The position numbers and the translations under genes are program-made. A stretch of DNA of 64,000 nt from DAOUBP01 sp034432655 (lineage in GTDB: Bacteria > Chloroflexota > Anaerolineae > CG2-30-64-16): assembly GCA_034432655.1 (NCBI GenBank), contig DAOUBP010000058.1:1-64000 (forward strand), written 5' to 3'. The notes beneath the pieces are model-generated. The model did not search any database and was not told the origin of the DNA. It saw nothing but the letters and a program-made list of their open reading frames with translations. Of the stretch, positions 32,346 to 42,700 are shown piece after piece (the stretch's first letter is position 1; each line of letters starts with the position of its first letter).

Positions 32346-34477
32346 TGATGGCGCTCCCGGCACTCAAACCGACCCCTCGCCCTCGCCTCCGCCTGGTGAC
32401 GGCCGGCTGCCACGATGAGGCCGACAGCCGTCCGCTGCAACAGCCAGCCGACCTGACGGTGGCACTGGTCGGCCAGCCCAACGTCGGCAAATCCACAGTC
32501 TTCAACATGCTCACCGGCCTCAACCAACACGTGGGCAACTGGCCCGGCAAGACCATCGAACAAAAGACCGGCACGCTCCGCTACAACGAGGCCGTGTTGC
32601 ACCTGGTAGACCTGCCGGGCACTTACAGCCTCACCGCCAATTCGGAAGAAGAGCGGATCACGCGCGACTATTTGATCCGCCAACGGCCCGCCGTGGTGAT
32701 TGCGCTGGTCAACGCCGCCACACTGGAGCGGAGCCTGTATCTGGTGGCCGAGTTGCTGGCCCTGGGCCGGCCGTTGGTGGTCGGGCTCAACATGATGGAC
32801 GTGGCAGAGCAGCAAGGCATCCATGTGGAACCGCACGTGCTGTCGGCGGCGTTAGGCGTGCCGGTGGTGCCGCTGGTCGCAGCCAGAAACATCGGCGTGC
32901 GCGAGCTGGTGGAGGCCGCGTTACAGGTGGCAACGCGACCGGGAGCCTGGCGGCCACAACCGCCGGAAGTGCGGCCCGCACATCAGGCGGTGCTGGCAGA
33001 ACTCGAGGGACTGATTGCTGCCCACTCTGCCCGGGACGCTGGCACATTTCCAGCGCGCAGCACCGCCCGGCTGGCGAACTATCCCACGCGCTGGCTGGCC
33101 CTCAAACTGCTGGAGGGTGACACCGAAGTGACGGCCCTGGTGCGCGACGCGCTGCCCGCTACGGCGTGGGAGCGCGTCCACGCCTTGCTGTTAGCCCACG
33201 AGGACGCCTTCCTGGACATCGCAAGCGGCCGCTATGAGTGGATCGGCCGCATGATGCGCGCTGCAGTGACCCTGCCGCGCGCCGGCGTGCTCACGCTCAC
33301 CGACCGGCTGGACCGGCTGGCCACACATCCCATCCTGGGGCTCGGTTTGTTGCTGGCGGCCTTCGGGCTGGTCTTCTGGCTGACCTACACGGTGGCTACG
33401 CCGGTCACCGATTGGCTGGCCGGAACCGTGCTGGCGGGCATGGCCGATGCGACAGCCCGCGCGCTATCCGGCGCGCCGGCCTGGCTGCAGGGGCTGGCAG
33501 TGGACGGCCTGTTGGGCGGCGTGGGCACGGTTTTGACCTTCTTGCCAATCCTGGTGGTTTTCTTCGCCGCGCTGGGCATCCTGGAGGATACCGGCTACCT
33601 GGCCCGCGGCGCATATGTGATGGATCGCTTCATGCATCTGATGGGGCTGCACGGCAAGTCGTTCCTGCCGCTTTTCCTGGGATTTGGCTGCAACGTGCCG
33701 GCAGTGCTGGGCGCGCGCATCCTGGAGGAGCGCCGGGCGCGGCTGTTGACCATCTTGCTGGCGCCCCTGGTGCCGTGCACCGCCCGTCTGGCCGTCATCG
33801 CGTTCCTGGCGCCGGCCTTCTTCGGCGCCTGGGCCGCGCTGGCTTCCTGGGGCCTGGTGGCCCTCAACCTGGTGATCCTGGCCCTGGCCGGCATTGTCAT
33901 CAACCGCGTGGCCTTCCGAGGCCAGCACACCGCGTTCATCATGGAGCTGCCGCTGTATCACGTGCCCAACGCCCGCACCGTAGGCCTTTACGTCTGGAAC
34001 AATACCCTATCGTTCGTCAAACGGGCCGGCACCTTGATCCTGGTCGCCTCAGTCGTGGTATGGGGCCTGGCCAGCTTGCCCGGCGGCGACATCGAGACAA
34101 GCTTCCTGGCGCAGTTCGGCCGCCTGCTCACGCCGCTGGGCACGTTGATGGGACTGTCCGATTGGCGCATCCTGGTGGCGCTGCTCACCAGCTTCTTCGC
34201 CAAAGAGAACACTATTGCCACCCTGGGCATCCTTTTCGGCATGGGCGCCGAATCGGCCGCGCTGGCGACCCAGGTGGCGGCCATCCTGACCGTGCCGGCC
34301 CAGGTTGCCTTCCTGCTGATCCAGATGTTGTTCATCCCTTGCCTGGCCACCGTAGCCACCATCCGACAGGAAACCGCCTCCTGGCGCTGGGCCGGCGCGA
34401 GCATCGGGCTGCTGCTGATCATCTCGCTGGCCGCGGCCACGCTGGCGTACCAGGTGGGACGGCTGTGGATGGGGTGA
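32345..34477 (+). CDS. feoB: Ferrous iron transporter FeoB
   Basis: A 710-aa Fe(II) transporter with an N-terminal G domain and a C-terminal membrane domain. G1 is GQPNVGKST (43-51), G3 is in VDLPGTYSL, and GLNMMDVAE takes the G4 position (N-M-M-D in place of NxxD). Two Gate-like motifs with the conserved Cys are visible (LGFGCNVPAVLGAR; LVPCTARLAVI), along with about ten hydrophobic helices and FAKENTIATLGILFG. It starts at ATG 32345 after GGAGGG; MM at the start allows 32348 too. The operon order feoA-feoB-feoC is standard. Confidence 0.93.
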   Translation: MMALPALKPTPRPRLRLVTAGCHDEADSRPLQQPADLTVALVGQPNVGKSTVFNMLTGLNQHVGNWPGKTIEQKTGTLRYNEAVLHLVDLPGTYSLTANSEEERITRDYLIRQRPAVVIALVNAATLERSLYLVAELLALGRPLVVGLNMMDVAEQQGIHVEPHVLSAALGVPVVPLVAARNIGVRELVEAALQVATRPGAWRPQPPEVRPAHQAVLAELEGLIAAHSARDAGTFPARSTARLANYPTRWLALKLLEGDTEVTALVRDALPATAWERVHALLLAHEDAFLDIASGRYEWIGRMMRAAVTLPRAGVLTLTDRLDRLATHPILGLGLLLAAFGLVFWLTYTVATPVTDWLAGTVLAGMADATARALSGAPAWLQGLAVDGLLGGVGTVLTFLPILVVFFAALGILEDTGYLARGAYVMDRFMHLMGLHGKSFLPLFLGFGCNVPAVLGARILEERRARLLTILLAPLVPCTARLAVIAFLAPAFFGAWAALASWGLVALNLVILALAGIVINRVAFRGQHTAFIMELPLYHVPNARTVGLYVWNNTLSFVKRAGTLILVASVVVWGLASLPGGDIETSFLAQFGRLLTPLGTLMGLSDWRILVALLTSFFAKENTIATLGILFGMGAESAALATQVAAILTVPAQVAFLLIQMLFIPCLATVATIRQETASWRWAGASIGLLLIISLAAATLAYQVGRLWMG

Positions 34478-34513
34478 ATTCAAGGAAGATGCAGGGGGCG
34501 GAGGACGACAGGG

Positions 34514-34765
34514 ATGTTGCGCGAGATGTTGCGATTGTTAGAGGATGGTGGGATCCATTCGGTGGCGGAGCTGGCACAGCGGCTTGAGGTGAGCCCGGAG
34601 CTGGTCAGGTTGATGGCCGAGGATCTGGTCCGCCGCGGCTATTTGTCCGCAGTGGGGGATGGCTGCTCGACCCCCTGCGCCGGCTGCCAGCTGGCCGGCA
34701 TGTGCGGAGAGATCAGGGCACCGGGGGCAAATTCCTCGCTGTTCGTGCTGACGGCGAGGCAGTAG
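34514..34765 (+). CDS. feoC: FeoC-like winged-helix Fe-S protein
   Basis: An 83-aa protein with an N-terminal winged-helix pattern (MLREMLRLLEDGGIHSVAELAQ; here within residues 1-45) and a four-cysteine cluster CSTPCAGCQLAGMC at 51-64. FeoC proteins with such cysteines bind an Fe-S cluster and modulate FeoB. Position after feoB supports the call. It converges with the M23 gene; stops are 21 nt apart. Confidence 0.85.
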   Translation: MLREMLRLLEDGGIHSVAELAQRLEVSPELVRLMAEDLVRRGYLSAVGDGCSTPCAGCQLAGMCGEIRAPGANSSLFVLTARQ

Positions 34766-34786
34766 CGCAGCTCCTGCAGCGTTGGG

Positions 34787-35824
34787 CTACTTGGGCAACA
34801 ACGGCAGCGGATCTACCAGCCGGCCGAAGTCCCGGATCTCAAAATGCAAATGTGGGCCGGTGACGTTGCCGTTGGCCCCGCTGGCGCCGATCACCTGGCC
34901 TTTGCCCACTACCTGGCCGACCTCTACATAGATGTCGCTGAGATGGGCATAGAGGGTCACATAGTCAATACCGTGGTCAATCACCACGCGGAACCCATAG
35001 CCGGTCGGATTCCAGCCCGCCATGATCACGGTGCCGCGGTCGGCTGCCTTCACCGGGGTGCCGACCGGCACTGCGATGTCTAGCGCCACATGCCCCCGTC
35101 GCGCGGTCTGTGAGATCGGCCCCTCTACCGGCCAGATGAACTTCCCGTCCCCATACGGCCAATCCGCATACGCCGTGGCTGCCCAGGCATCAGACGGATA
35201 GCTGATGGTGGAGCGATCGGGCCTGGGCGCAGCTTTGGGCCGCGCGCCGGGCAACAACACCCGTTGCTGCGGCTGGACCGTGTAAGGCGGCCGGGCAAAG
35301 CCGTTCCACGGCACGGCGACGATCTCCGCTACCGTCAGGCCGTGACGGGCAGCGATGCTGGCCAGTGTGTCGCCCGGCGTCACGGTATAGCACAGATCGT
35401 CCAAAGCGGGCACCACGATCTCTTGCCCCGGGATTAACTGCTCCTTGACCGGCCCGGTGGGGGTGGTGACGCAGGCCATGGTGTCCAGGTCCCGGCCGAA
35501 ATCGAACGCCAGCGACCAGAGGGTATCGCCGGGCTGCACCACATAGCGAAAGGCTTCCGGCTCGCTATCCGGCAGCCCGTTACCGACGCTCCGGTAGGCC
35601 AGCGGCAGGAAGATGAAACCTCCGTGCCGTTCCGCCTCGGGGGTCAGCAACAGCCGGTCACGCAATGTCATGGGTGCCGGCGTGGGGGTGGGGGGAGGGG
35701 TGGGGGTGGTGATCACCGGCGTCGCCGGCGCAGCCGTGCCGGGCTGGCCCCAGGCGAACAAAAGCAGGGCCAGAGCCAATGCCATCACAACAAGAAACTG
35801 CTGAAAATGCCGGCTCGTTTTCAT
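34787..35824 (-). CDS. Secreted LysM-M23 cell-wall endopeptidase
   Basis: A 345-aa protein: signal peptide (VVMALALALLLFAW, residues 13-26), Thr/Pro linker, two LysM motifs (YVVQPGDTLWSLAFDFG; YTVTPGDTLASIAARHG) and an M23 domain with HVALDIA and HLHFEI as catalytic and zinc residues. The start was set to the ATG at 35824, where the signal peptide begins; the open frame extends upstream but runs through this gene's promoter. With -10 only 8 nt away, the mRNA should be leaderless. Related in design to the protein at 24625 but secreted rather than membrane-anchored. Confidence 0.88.
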   Translation of the reverse strand: MKTSRHFQQFLVVMALALALLLFAWGQPGTAAPATPVITTPTPPPTPTPAPMTLRDRLLLTPEAERHGGFIFLPLAYRSVGNGLPDSEPEAFRYVVQPGDTLWSLAFDFGRDLDTMACVTTPTGPVKEQLIPGQEIVVPALDDLCYTVTPGDTLASIAARHGLTVAEIVAVPWNGFARPPYTVQPQQRVLLPGARPKAAPRPDRSTISYPSDAWAATAYADWPYGDGKFIWPVEGPISQTARRGHVALDIAVPVGTPVKAADRGTVIMAGWNPTGYGFRVVIDHGIDYVTLYAHLSDIYVEVGQVVGKGQVIGASGANGNVTGPHLHFEIRDFGRLVDPLPLLPK

Positions 35825-35832
35825 ACGGCCCA

Positions 35833-35861
35833 ATGATACACAAAACCGGGCCAAAAGGCAA
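35833..35861 (-). promoter_or_regulatory. Promoter of secreted M23 gene (leaderless)
   Basis: Minus strand: TTGCCT (35856-35861), 17 bp, TATCAT (35833-35838). The expected start, near 35826, is within 2 nt of the ATG. Confidence 0.65.
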
Positions 35862-35903
35862 TAGCGCAAACGGTGTATCGAATCAGTTGTGACCCAACTG
35901 AAG

Positions 35904-35932
35904 TTGTGCCCTGGTTGACCTTGTGGTATAGT
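35904..35932 (+). promoter_or_regulatory. Promoter of the STAS gene
   Basis: TTGTGC (35904-35909), 17 bp, TATAGT (35927-35932), about 65 nt before the ATG. Divergent from the M23 promoter. Confidence 0.6.
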
Positions 35933-35996
35933 GATGACCGGCAATCCGGCTCGTCTAGTGTCATCACTGACATCACCCCCGAAGGAGGTCCCTGAC

Positions 35997-36332
35997 ATGG
36001 AGTTCTCATCTGTAGACTTGAAGCGGTGCACCCTTGTCCGTCTGGGTGGTCGCCTCGATGGCAGTGTTGCCCCTGAACTGGGCGCCAGGTTACGCGCGCT
36101 CACCGATTCCGGCCGATACAAACTGGTGCTCAACCTGAAAGACGTCACCTACACATCCAGCGCCGCCCTTCGGGAGTTGATCACAACCTGGAAGACGTGC
36201 CGCCGCTGGAACCGGGGCGATATGCGCCTGGCCGAGGTCAACCCCAATATCAAGAAGGTGTTGGATCTGACCGGGTTGAACACCCAATTCATGACTTTCG
36301 ACACCGAAGCTGAAGCGGTCGGCAGCTTCTGA
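35997..36332 (+). CDS. STAS-domain anti-sigma factor antagonist
   Basis: A 111-aa single STAS domain of the SpoIIAA/RsbV kind. The phosphorylation region reads LKDVTYTSSAALRELI, with Ser in the usual place but TSS instead of the common DSS. Partner-switching antagonists release a sigma factor or other target by binding the kinase/anti-sigma. ATG 35997 has AAGGAGG 8 nt upstream. The next two genes supply the matching HATPase and PP2C phosphatase. Confidence 0.88.
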   Translation: MEFSSVDLKRCTLVRLGGRLDGSVAPELGARLRALTDSGRYKLVLNLKDVTYTSSAALRELITTWKTCRRWNRGDMRLAEVNPNIKKVLDLTGLNTQFMTFDTEAEAVGSF

Positions 36333-36359
36333 CCCAACCCAGTCCCCCACAGAGAACCG

Positions 36360-36405
36360 GAAGCTGGATGCTGTCCTCTGCGGCAGCAGTTCCAGCTTCT
36401 TGTTT
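36360..36405 (+). terminator. Terminator/attenuator between STAS and HATPase genes
   Basis: GAAGCTGG (36360-36367) pairs with CCAGCTTC (36392-36399), and TGCTG (36369-36373) with CAGCA (36384-36388), followed by TTGTTT. It may leave the STAS protein in excess over the downstream kinase and phosphatase. Confidence 0.6.
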
Positions 36406-36410
36406 GAGCT

Positions 36411-36896
36411 GTGGACTTGCTCGAAGTGCGATTCCGAATGTCACCTTTTCAACGCGAACTGGTCCTGGATGCTACGCTGACCGACATGCCGGCCATCCTC
36501 TCGTTTGTCGAGACGGCTTGCCTGGATGCTCAAGTCAATCCGGACCTGCTGTTCGACCTGCAACTGGCGGTGGAAGAGGCCTGCTCAAACGTGATCGAGC
36601 ACGCTTACCGCGGCCGCGGCGGACAACTGAGCGTGCGCTTTGAGACTGACGACAGCGATGTGATCATCACGCTGCAGGATCAGGGCCAGGCATTCAACCC
36701 CGAGCGGGTGGCCGCGCCCGACACAAAACGGCCGTTGAGCAAGCGACCGGTCGGCGGGCTGGGCCTGCACCTGATGCGAACCTTGATGGATGAAGTGCGC
36801 TTCACTTTTGCGCCGGGCCACAACACGCTGGTGATGGTCAAACGGAACGCGGTTCTGAGCACCACGCCTTATGCCGGGGAGCAAGCCGATGGCTGA
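36411..36896 (+). CDS. RsbW/SpoIIAB-like anti-sigma factor serine kinase (HATPase)
   Basis: A 161-aa GHKL ATPase. N box LQLAVEEACSNVIEHAY, G1 box DQGQAFNPE and G2 region GGLGLHLMRTLMDEV are clear. Such proteins bind a sigma factor or response target and phosphorylate the STAS partner. The frame opens at GTG 36411, only 6 nt past the upstream hairpin; ATG 36438 (MSPFQREL) is an alternative start. It overlaps the next gene by 8 nt. Confidence 0.87.
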   Translation: MDLLEVRFRMSPFQRELVLDATLTDMPAILSFVETACLDAQVNPDLLFDLQLAVEEACSNVIEHAYRGRGGQLSVRFETDDSDVIITLQDQGQAFNPERVAAPDTKRPLSKRPVGGLGLHLMRTLMDEVRFTFAPGHNTLVMVKRNAVLSTTPYAGEQADG

Positions 36897-39756
36897 CGTT
36901 GCGCCGAACAATGCGCCCCCGTCGCCCGCGCGGGCTACCCGCAAACGGCGATCCGTCCAGCGGCAGCCGGAGCTGGCCACCCTGGCCGAGATCGGCCGCG
37001 CGCTCCTGCAAGCGCAGCTGGACGAGGACGAATTGTGCGAGCTGGTCTATCGGCTGGCCGGCCGCATCGTGCCCACCGAAAGTTTCCAGCTGGGCCTGTT
37101 CGACGGCGACCGTTACGAGATCAAGGTGTGGGTGAAAGACGGCCAGCGGCAGCCCTCCGCCACGTTCAACGTCCTCCCAGGCCAGGGCATCGTGGGTTGG
37201 ATGCGCGTCTCTCATCAGCCGCTCCTGGTGCACGACTTCCACACCGAAATGGACCAGCTTCCCGCGCGGCCGATTTACATCTCTCAACAGCCCCCGCGTT
37301 CCGCGATCTTCTTGCCCATGCTGGTGGGCGATTCTGTCATCGGCGCAGTCTCGATTCAAAGCCAGCGGCCGAACGCTTTCAACGAGAACCATCTACGCCT
37401 GCTCGCCATCCTGGTGAACCAGTCCGCGTCGGCGCTGAACAATGCCCGCCTCTACACACAAGGCCGACGCCGGCTCAACGCGCTGACCGCCATCGCCGAA
37501 GTGGGCCGCAAGCTGACCAGTATCCTCGATCTGGACGAACTCCTGACGCAAGTCGTGCAGCTCATCCGGGACCGGTTCGGCTACTACCACGCGCAGATCT
37601 TCCTGGTGGAAAAAGGCAGCAACCAGGCCATGTTCCGCGCGTCCAGCGGCCACCACCTCAACGAGAAGTGGCGCCGCGAGCGGCGGGCGATGAACATCGG
37701 CCGCGAAGGGATCATCGGCTGGGTGGCAGAACATGGTGAGGTCCTGCTGGCCAATGACGTCTCGCAGGAGCCCCGCTACATCCCCGACGACCCGCGCCTG
37801 CTGCCTGACACCCGGGCCGAGCTGGCCGTGCCGCTGATCGTCGAAGGAGAAGTGCTGGGGGTGCTGGATGTACAAAGCACCCAGTTGAACGCTTTCGGCG
37901 CAGATGACATCTTCGTGCTGCGCACCCTGGCAGATCAGGTGGCCGTGGCGGTCAAATCGGCCCAGGCTTATCAGGCGCAGCGCGAGGAGGCGTGGATCAC
38001 CACGGTGTTGTTGCAGGTGGCGGCGGCCGCCAGCCAGGCCACCACGATGGCCGATGTGCTGGACGCAGCCACGCGGGTGACGGCCATGCTGGCCGGGGTC
38101 GAAGCGGTCATTATCTGGTTGTGGGACGAAGAGCTGGAGGCGTTTCATTACGTGGCCTCTTTCGGCCTGTGCCTGGACGAACCGGCCGACCGCCGGGCAG
38201 AGCTGCGCTTCCTGCCTGGGGAATGGCCGGCGCTGGACGCGCTGCGCGCCGGCCGCACGCCCGTGGTAATTGCGGTCAGGCAAGGGCAGGACCTGCCGGC
38301 TGCGCTGGCTGCTTATTGTCCCGGCGACACCCTGGCGCTCCTGCCGATGCTGGCTAAGGGGGAGGTGTTCGGCGTGATGGCCGCTGGCATCAGCTCAGAG
38401 CTGGCGCCGAGCCTCGATGAACGCCGCCTGGCCATGCTCACCGGCATTGCCCAGCAAGTCGCCGCCGCTGTGGACAACAGCCGCCTGGCTATGGCACGTG
38501 AAGAGGAGGCCTGGACCTCCACCATGCTCTTGCAGGTGGCCGAAGCGATCCGTCGGCTACAGCCGATCGAGGTGACGCTAGAACAGGTGACGCGGCTGGC
38601 GCCGGCCCTTACAGGTGTGGACCGCTGCGCCGCGCTGCTGGTGGACAGCAACGGGAGTTACCGGGTGCGTACCGTTCACGCCCAGCGCGCCGCGCTGGCC
38701 GACGCTTATCGCGACGCCGTAATCCGGCCCGGCGAGCTGCCGTTGCTGGACGACGCCTGCCGGCTGGGCCAGCCGCTGGTGGTCAATGACACAACCGACA
38801 ACCCGCGCGTGCCCGAGGCATGGCGCCAGCGGTTCGGCAGCCGGACCATCCTGGCCGTGCCGCTTCTCGTGGCCGACGAGCCGATCGGCGCGCTGCTGGC
38901 CGACGATGTGGACGCCACACACCTGTTCAGCCCCCGGCGGATCCGCATCCTCAGCGGCATCGCCAACCAGGCCGCGATCGCGATCGAGAATGCGCGGCTG
39001 CAGGCCCAAGAGGCCGAGCGCGCCCGCTTGAGCCGCGAGCTGGAGCTGGCACACGACATCCAGCGCCGCCTCCTGCCCATGCAGGCGCCTGCCGTGCCCG
39101 GCTATCAGATCGTTTATCGTTGGCGGTCGGCGCGTGAGGTGGGCGGCGACTTCTTCGATTTCATGAGCCTGGAGCCGGGCCGCCTGGGGCTGGTGGTGGC
39201 CGACGTCTCAGACAAGGGCATCCCGGCCGCGCTCTACATGATGTTCGCCCGGACGCTGCTGCGGGCTGTGGCGTTCAGCGGCCGGGAACCCGCCGCAACG
39301 CTGGCACGCGCCAACGAGCTGATCCTGGCCGATAGCACTTCGGACATGTTCGTGACGGCCTACTACAGCATCCTGGACCACCACCAGCATCGGCTCACCT
39401 ATGCCAGCGCGGGGCACAACCTGGCCTACTTCTGCCCGGCCGACGGGGGTGCACCGCAACCGATGATCACCGGCGGCATCGCGCTGGGGATTGTAGAAGA
39501 TGCCGAGTTCGAGCAAAAAACGTTGACCCTGGCCCCTGGCGATGTCGTGCTTTTCTACACCGACGGCGCCGTGGACGCGCTCAATACCCAAGGTGAAGCG
39601 TTCGGCGAAGAGCGGCTGGCCGCGCTGCTCCAGAGTCAGCGGCACGCAGCGGCCGAGACGATCGCCGACGCCATTGACGCGGCCGTGCGCGCATTTGCTG
39701 CCGAAACGCCCCAATACGACGATTTCACTTTGATCCTGATCAAACGCGAGGAGTGA
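36889..39756 (+). CDS. Multi-GAF SpoIIE/RsbU-type serine phosphatase
   Basis: A 955-aa cytoplasmic signalling protein. About four GAF-like sensor modules in series (roughly 20-185, 190-365, 370-540, 545-710; for example GQGIVGWMRVSHQPLLVHD and GREGIIGWVAEHGEVLLAND) lead through a coiled coil (AERARLSRELELAHDIQRRL) to a PP2C/SpoIIE domain (740-955) with VGGDFFDFMSL, VVADVSDKGIPAALYM and LFYTDGAVDAL, the metal-binding aspartates. It should dephosphorylate the STAS protein in response to ligands or redox signals. ATG 36889 was chosen over 36871 because GGGGAG is 8 nt upstream. Confidence 0.88.
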   Translation: MADVAPNNAPPSPARATRKRRSVQRQPELATLAEIGRALLQAQLDEDELCELVYRLAGRIVPTESFQLGLFDGDRYEIKVWVKDGQRQPSATFNVLPGQGIVGWMRVSHQPLLVHDFHTEMDQLPARPIYISQQPPRSAIFLPMLVGDSVIGAVSIQSQRPNAFNENHLRLLAILVNQSASALNNARLYTQGRRRLNALTAIAEVGRKLTSILDLDELLTQVVQLIRDRFGYYHAQIFLVEKGSNQAMFRASSGHHLNEKWRRERRAMNIGREGIIGWVAEHGEVLLANDVSQEPRYIPDDPRLLPDTRAELAVPLIVEGEVLGVLDVQSTQLNAFGADDIFVLRTLADQVAVAVKSAQAYQAQREEAWITTVLLQVAAAASQATTMADVLDAATRVTAMLAGVEAVIIWLWDEELEAFHYVASFGLCLDEPADRRAELRFLPGEWPALDALRAGRTPVVIAVRQGQDLPAALAAYCPGDTLALLPMLAKGEVFGVMAAGISSELAPSLDERRLAMLTGIAQQVAAAVDNSRLAMAREEEAWTSTMLLQVAEAIRRLQPIEVTLEQVTRLAPALTGVDRCAALLVDSNGSYRVRTVHAQRAALADAYRDAVIRPGELPLLDDACRLGQPLVVNDTTDNPRVPEAWRQRFGSRTILAVPLLVADEPIGALLADDVDATHLFSPRRIRILSGIANQAAIAIENARLQAQEAERARLSRELELAHDIQRRLLPMQAPAVPGYQIVYRWRSAREVGGDFFDFMSLEPGRLGLVVADVSDKGIPAALYMMFARTLLRAVAFSGREPAATLARANELILADSTSDMFVTAYYSILDHHQHRLTYASAGHNLAYFCPADGGAPQPMITGGIALGIVEDAEFEQKTLTLAPGDVVLFYTDGAVDALNTQGEAFGEERLAALLQSQRHAAAETIADAIDAAVRAFAAETPQYDDFTLILIKREE

Positions 39757-39761
39757 AAACG

Positions 39762-42700
39762 ATGGTTCGCATCCGCTATCTGACCATTGCCCTGGTGTTG
39801 CTGGTGTTGCTGGCTGCCTGCGGCGCGCCGGCGCCGGCCCCGACGCCGACCTCCGTACCGGCCCCACAACCCACAACGGCACCCACCCAGCCGCCACCCA
39901 CAGCTGAACCGCAACCGGCTGAAGAGCCGATCTACCTGGCCATCATCTGGCATCAACACCAGCCGTTGTACTACAAAGACCCGGCGACCGGCGTTTATGT
40001 CAAACCGTGGGTGCGCGTCCACGCCACCAAGGACTACCTGGACATGGCCACCACCCTGGCCCAATACCCCAAGGTGAAGGCCACTTTCAATCTGACCCCC
40101 AGCCTGATCCGCCAGCTGGATGACCTGGCGGCCGGGACCAAGGACCTGTATCAGGTGTTGGCCGAGAAACCCGCGGCTGACCTGACCCCCGAGGACAAGG
40201 CATTCATCGAAGCGCGCTTCTTCGACACCAACCCGAAGATCATCGCGCGCTTCCCGCGCTATCAACAGCTGGCCAACAGCCGGGCCCGGAAGGATGCCTG
40301 GACCGAGGCCGACTGGCGCGACCTGCAGGTGCTGTTCAACCTGGCCTGGACCGATCCCGATTGGCTGGCACAGGAACCGCTGAAGTCGCTGGTGGCCAAG
40401 GGCCGGGACTTCTCTGAGGCCGACAAAAAGGTGTTGTTCGACCGCCAGTTGGAGATCATCCGTCAGGTGATCCCGGAGCACAAGCGGCTGCAGGACGCCG
40501 GCCAGATCGAAGTCACCATGACCCCTTACTACCACCCCATCCTGCCGCTGTTGGTGACGGTGGAGCTGGCCAAGAACGCAGCCCCGGACATCACCCTGCC
40601 GTCGCAGCCGTTTATCGCAGGCCAGGACGCGCAGGCACAGGTCAAAAAAGGGGTTGAATTCTACCAGGCGCACTTCGGTCGGGCCCCGCGCGGCATGTGG
40701 CCGGCCGAGGGCGCGGTGGCCCAGGAGATCGTGGGCATGGTCAGCCGCGCCGGGATCAAGTGGATGGCCTCGGACGAAGAGGTGCTGGCCCGCTCCCTGG
40801 GCATGAAGAGCTTCAGCCGGGATGCCAAAGAGGTGGTCAAAGAGCCGGACGTGCTCTATCGGCCCTATTACGTGACCAACAAATCGGACCCGCCCGTTGC
40901 CATCGTCTTCCGCGACAAGACCATCAGCGACAAGGTGGGTTTCACATACTCTGGCACAGCGGGCAACGTGGCCGCCAAGGACTTCGTCCGCCGCATCCAC
41001 GACATCCGGGACGCGTTGAAAGCGCAGGGGAAGCCCGGCCCGCATCTGGTCAGCGTGATCCTGGACGGCGAAAACGCCTGGGAGCATTACGACAACGACG
41101 GCAAGCTGTTCCTGAACACCCTGTACCAGCTCCTGTCCGATGATCCGAGCATCGTCACGGTCACGCCGTCCGAATATCTGGCGAAGTTCCAGGACCATCC
41201 CACCATCGAGAACCTGTGGGCGGGCTCCTGGGTGACACCCGATTTCAAGACCTGGATCGGCGAAGAGGAAGAGAACCTGGCCTGGGACTATCTGGCGCGC
41301 ACGCGCGAGTTGGTGATGAAGTACCAGCGCGGCCAGTTGAAGGCATCGCCGGAGGCCGTTGAACGGGCCACCGACCTGCTCTACGCGGCCGAGGGCTCCG
41401 ACTGGTTCTGGTGGTACGGCACCGACCAGAACTCCGGCAACGACGAGGCATTTGACGAACAGTTCCGGGCCATCCTGGGCGAGATCTATGACACCCTGGG
41501 CGAGGCCCGGCCCATCTGGCTGAGCGTACCCATCATCGCCAAACAGCCGGAAGCGCCCGAGGTAGGCGCTTCGGCGCTGATCAAACCCGTGATTGACGGC
41601 CGGGTGACCTCGCCGGACGAATGGCAGGGCGCAGGCAGCTTCGCGTTCCAGGGCGGTGTCATGGCCTCCAGCAAAGATGTGCTGGACCGGCTGTATTACG
41701 GCTTCGACGGCCAGCACCTCTACCTGCGGGCCGACGCCCGGGCCGAGTGGGCGCAGCTCGCGGCGGGGCAGCGTGCCACCCTGGGTTTCTACCTGACCAG
41801 ACCCGGCGGCAAGTCCGCCAATGCGTTCTCCCGCTATGGCGTGGGACAGACGCTGTTAGGGTTCGGCGCCCACGCGGTGGCCGAGGTCATCCTGGAAGGG
41901 GAGCAAGTGGTGGCGGGCCTTGCGCCTGCCGACGGCGCCAACGGCTGGGGCGACCCCGTGCTCCTGCCGGACGTCGCCGTGTCCGGCAACACCTTGGAAC
42001 TGGCAATCCCCTTCGAGATCTTCGGCCAGCCCGACACCGGGGATCAGCTCAAGCTGCGCGCGGTGCTCAGCCTGGGCGAGGCGGACCAGACCACCCTGCC
42101 GGCGGCCAATCCGGCGCTGGTGGTGGTGCCCGACCTGGGGCTGAGCCAGACGGTGCTGCTGCTGGAAGATCCTGAAGGGGACGACAAGGGCCCCGGCACT
42201 TACACCTACCCGTTGGATGCCGTCTTCCCGGGGCAGGCCTACGACTTGAAGAGCTTCGAGGTGGCCCAGGATGAGGCCAACGTCCTGTTCAAATTTACCT
42301 TCTACGGCAACCTGAACAACACCTGGGGCGCGCCTAACGGCATGGGCATCCATACGGTGGACATCTACATTGACCAGGACGGCGTGCCAGATTCCGGCGC
42401 ACGCAAGTTGCTGCCGGGGCGCAACGCCGCGGTCGCGCCGGCCGACGCGTGGGATATCGCCATCTGGGCCGAAGGCTGGACCCCGGGCATTTACCGGCCC
42501 GGGCCGCAAGGGCCGGAACAGGTGGACGGCAACCTGATCATCACCGCCGACCCGGGCCAACGCAAGATCATCATCAAAGTACCCAAGAAAGTGCTGGGCG
42601 ACACGCCGGAAGCGTGGGGCTACCTGGCGGTGGTGGCCGGCCAGGAAGGTTACCCGGCGACCGGGGTCTGGCGCATCCGCGACGTAAACCCCAAGGCGGA

